Assembly: GCA_025936205.1 (NCBI GenBank)
Contig: JAICTU010000230.1
Location: forward strand, 1 to 13,909
DNA length: 13,909 bases
Direction: 5' to 3'
Source: Polyangiaceae bacterium
GTDB taxonomy: Bacteria; Myxococcota; Polyangia; Polyangiales; Polyangiaceae
Position numbers and translations under genes: made by a program. The notes under the pieces were generated by a model, which was given only the letters and a program-made list of their open reading frames with translations, was not told where the DNA came from and did not search any database. Shown here in pieces: positions 13,769 to 13,909 of the stretch. The number at the start of each line of letters is the position of its first letter. The stretch's first letter is position 1.

Positions 13769-13909
13769 GCGGATGCGCGTAGAAGCCATCATAGCTCCTG
13801 TTGTTTCTCACGCTATTCCCCCGGGAGTTTCTCGAATTCGGTCGTGATGGCGAGCTGATCGTTTCTCACGTTGCGGCTGCTGGTTGGCTCGAGGGTCTGG
13901 TGGCCGAAA
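13769..13909 (-). promoter_or_regulatory. Candidate CRISPR leader
   Basis: This lies next to the newest-looking repeat on the side predicted to be upstream. On the minus strand TATGAT (13788-13793) matches the -10 consensus in five of six bases and would start transcription about 13 bases before the first repeat; no clear -35 is seen. The 10-mer GTTTCTCACG occurs at 13803-13812 and 13861-13870, and GTTTCTC again at 13827-13833. CGAATTCG (13833-13840) is a perfect palindrome. Repeated short motifs are common in leaders as adaptation or protein-binding sites. No further CRISPR repeat is present up to the window edge. The role is inferred from position. Confidence 0.4.

Noticed and set aside
13803..13870. 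A second CRISPR array built on GTTTCTCACG
   Set aside because: Identity stops after 10 bases, the third copy is only 7 bases, and the spacing is irregular (24 and 34 bp).

Overview
The window is GC-rich and has no tRNA or rRNA. Its content points to a myxobacterium (Myxococcota, perhaps the Sorangium/Polyangium side). The main clue is a very long Ser/Thr kinase fused to an AAA-type ATPase and a helical-repeat tail. Lipoproteins with low-complexity linkers and Ala/Arg-rich proteins fit the same group. The taxonomy is inference from gene style, not from a marker gene.

Layout. Positions 1-1295 (minus strand): a PadR-type regulator, then a short-chain dehydrogenase/reductase (SDR) that runs off the left edge. 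They are 43 bp apart and look like one small operon. Positions 1300-1509: a divergent intergenic region with nested inverted repeats next to padR, a plausible autoregulatory operator. Positions 1510-2565 (plus): a secreted lipoprotein with a conserved C-terminal domain. Positions 2611-5130 (minus): mutS2, convergent with the lipoprotein gene, carrying an in-frame 15-bp tandem repeat and an altered Smr motif. Positions 5362-5736 (plus): a small predicted lipoprotein divergent from mutS2. Positions 5745-13045 (minus): a likely three-gene transcription unit in the order kinase/ATPase, acetoacetate-decarboxylase-like protein, large FAD-dependent oxidoreductase. The last two overlap by ATGA. Positions 13046-13512: no confident gene, but two short coding-like frames, one touching the kinase start by ATGA. 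Positions 13513-13768: a short CRISPR array of four 36-bp repeats (the leftmost decayed) and three spacers. It probably reads on the minus strand, with its leader in 13769-13909.

How the parts may work together. PadR probably represses its own operon and so controls the SDR. The decarboxylase-like protein and the oxidoreductase are translationally coupled, so they probably act on the same small-molecule pathway. The upstream kinase/ATPase may be its regulator or may only share the transcript. MutS2 is a housekeeping-type protein. The CRISPR array is the only defence-related element, and no cas gene is visible. The items most worth following are the array and its leader, the mutS2 Smr substitution, the kinase/decarboxylase/oxidoreductase cluster, and the unexplained frames between kinase and array.
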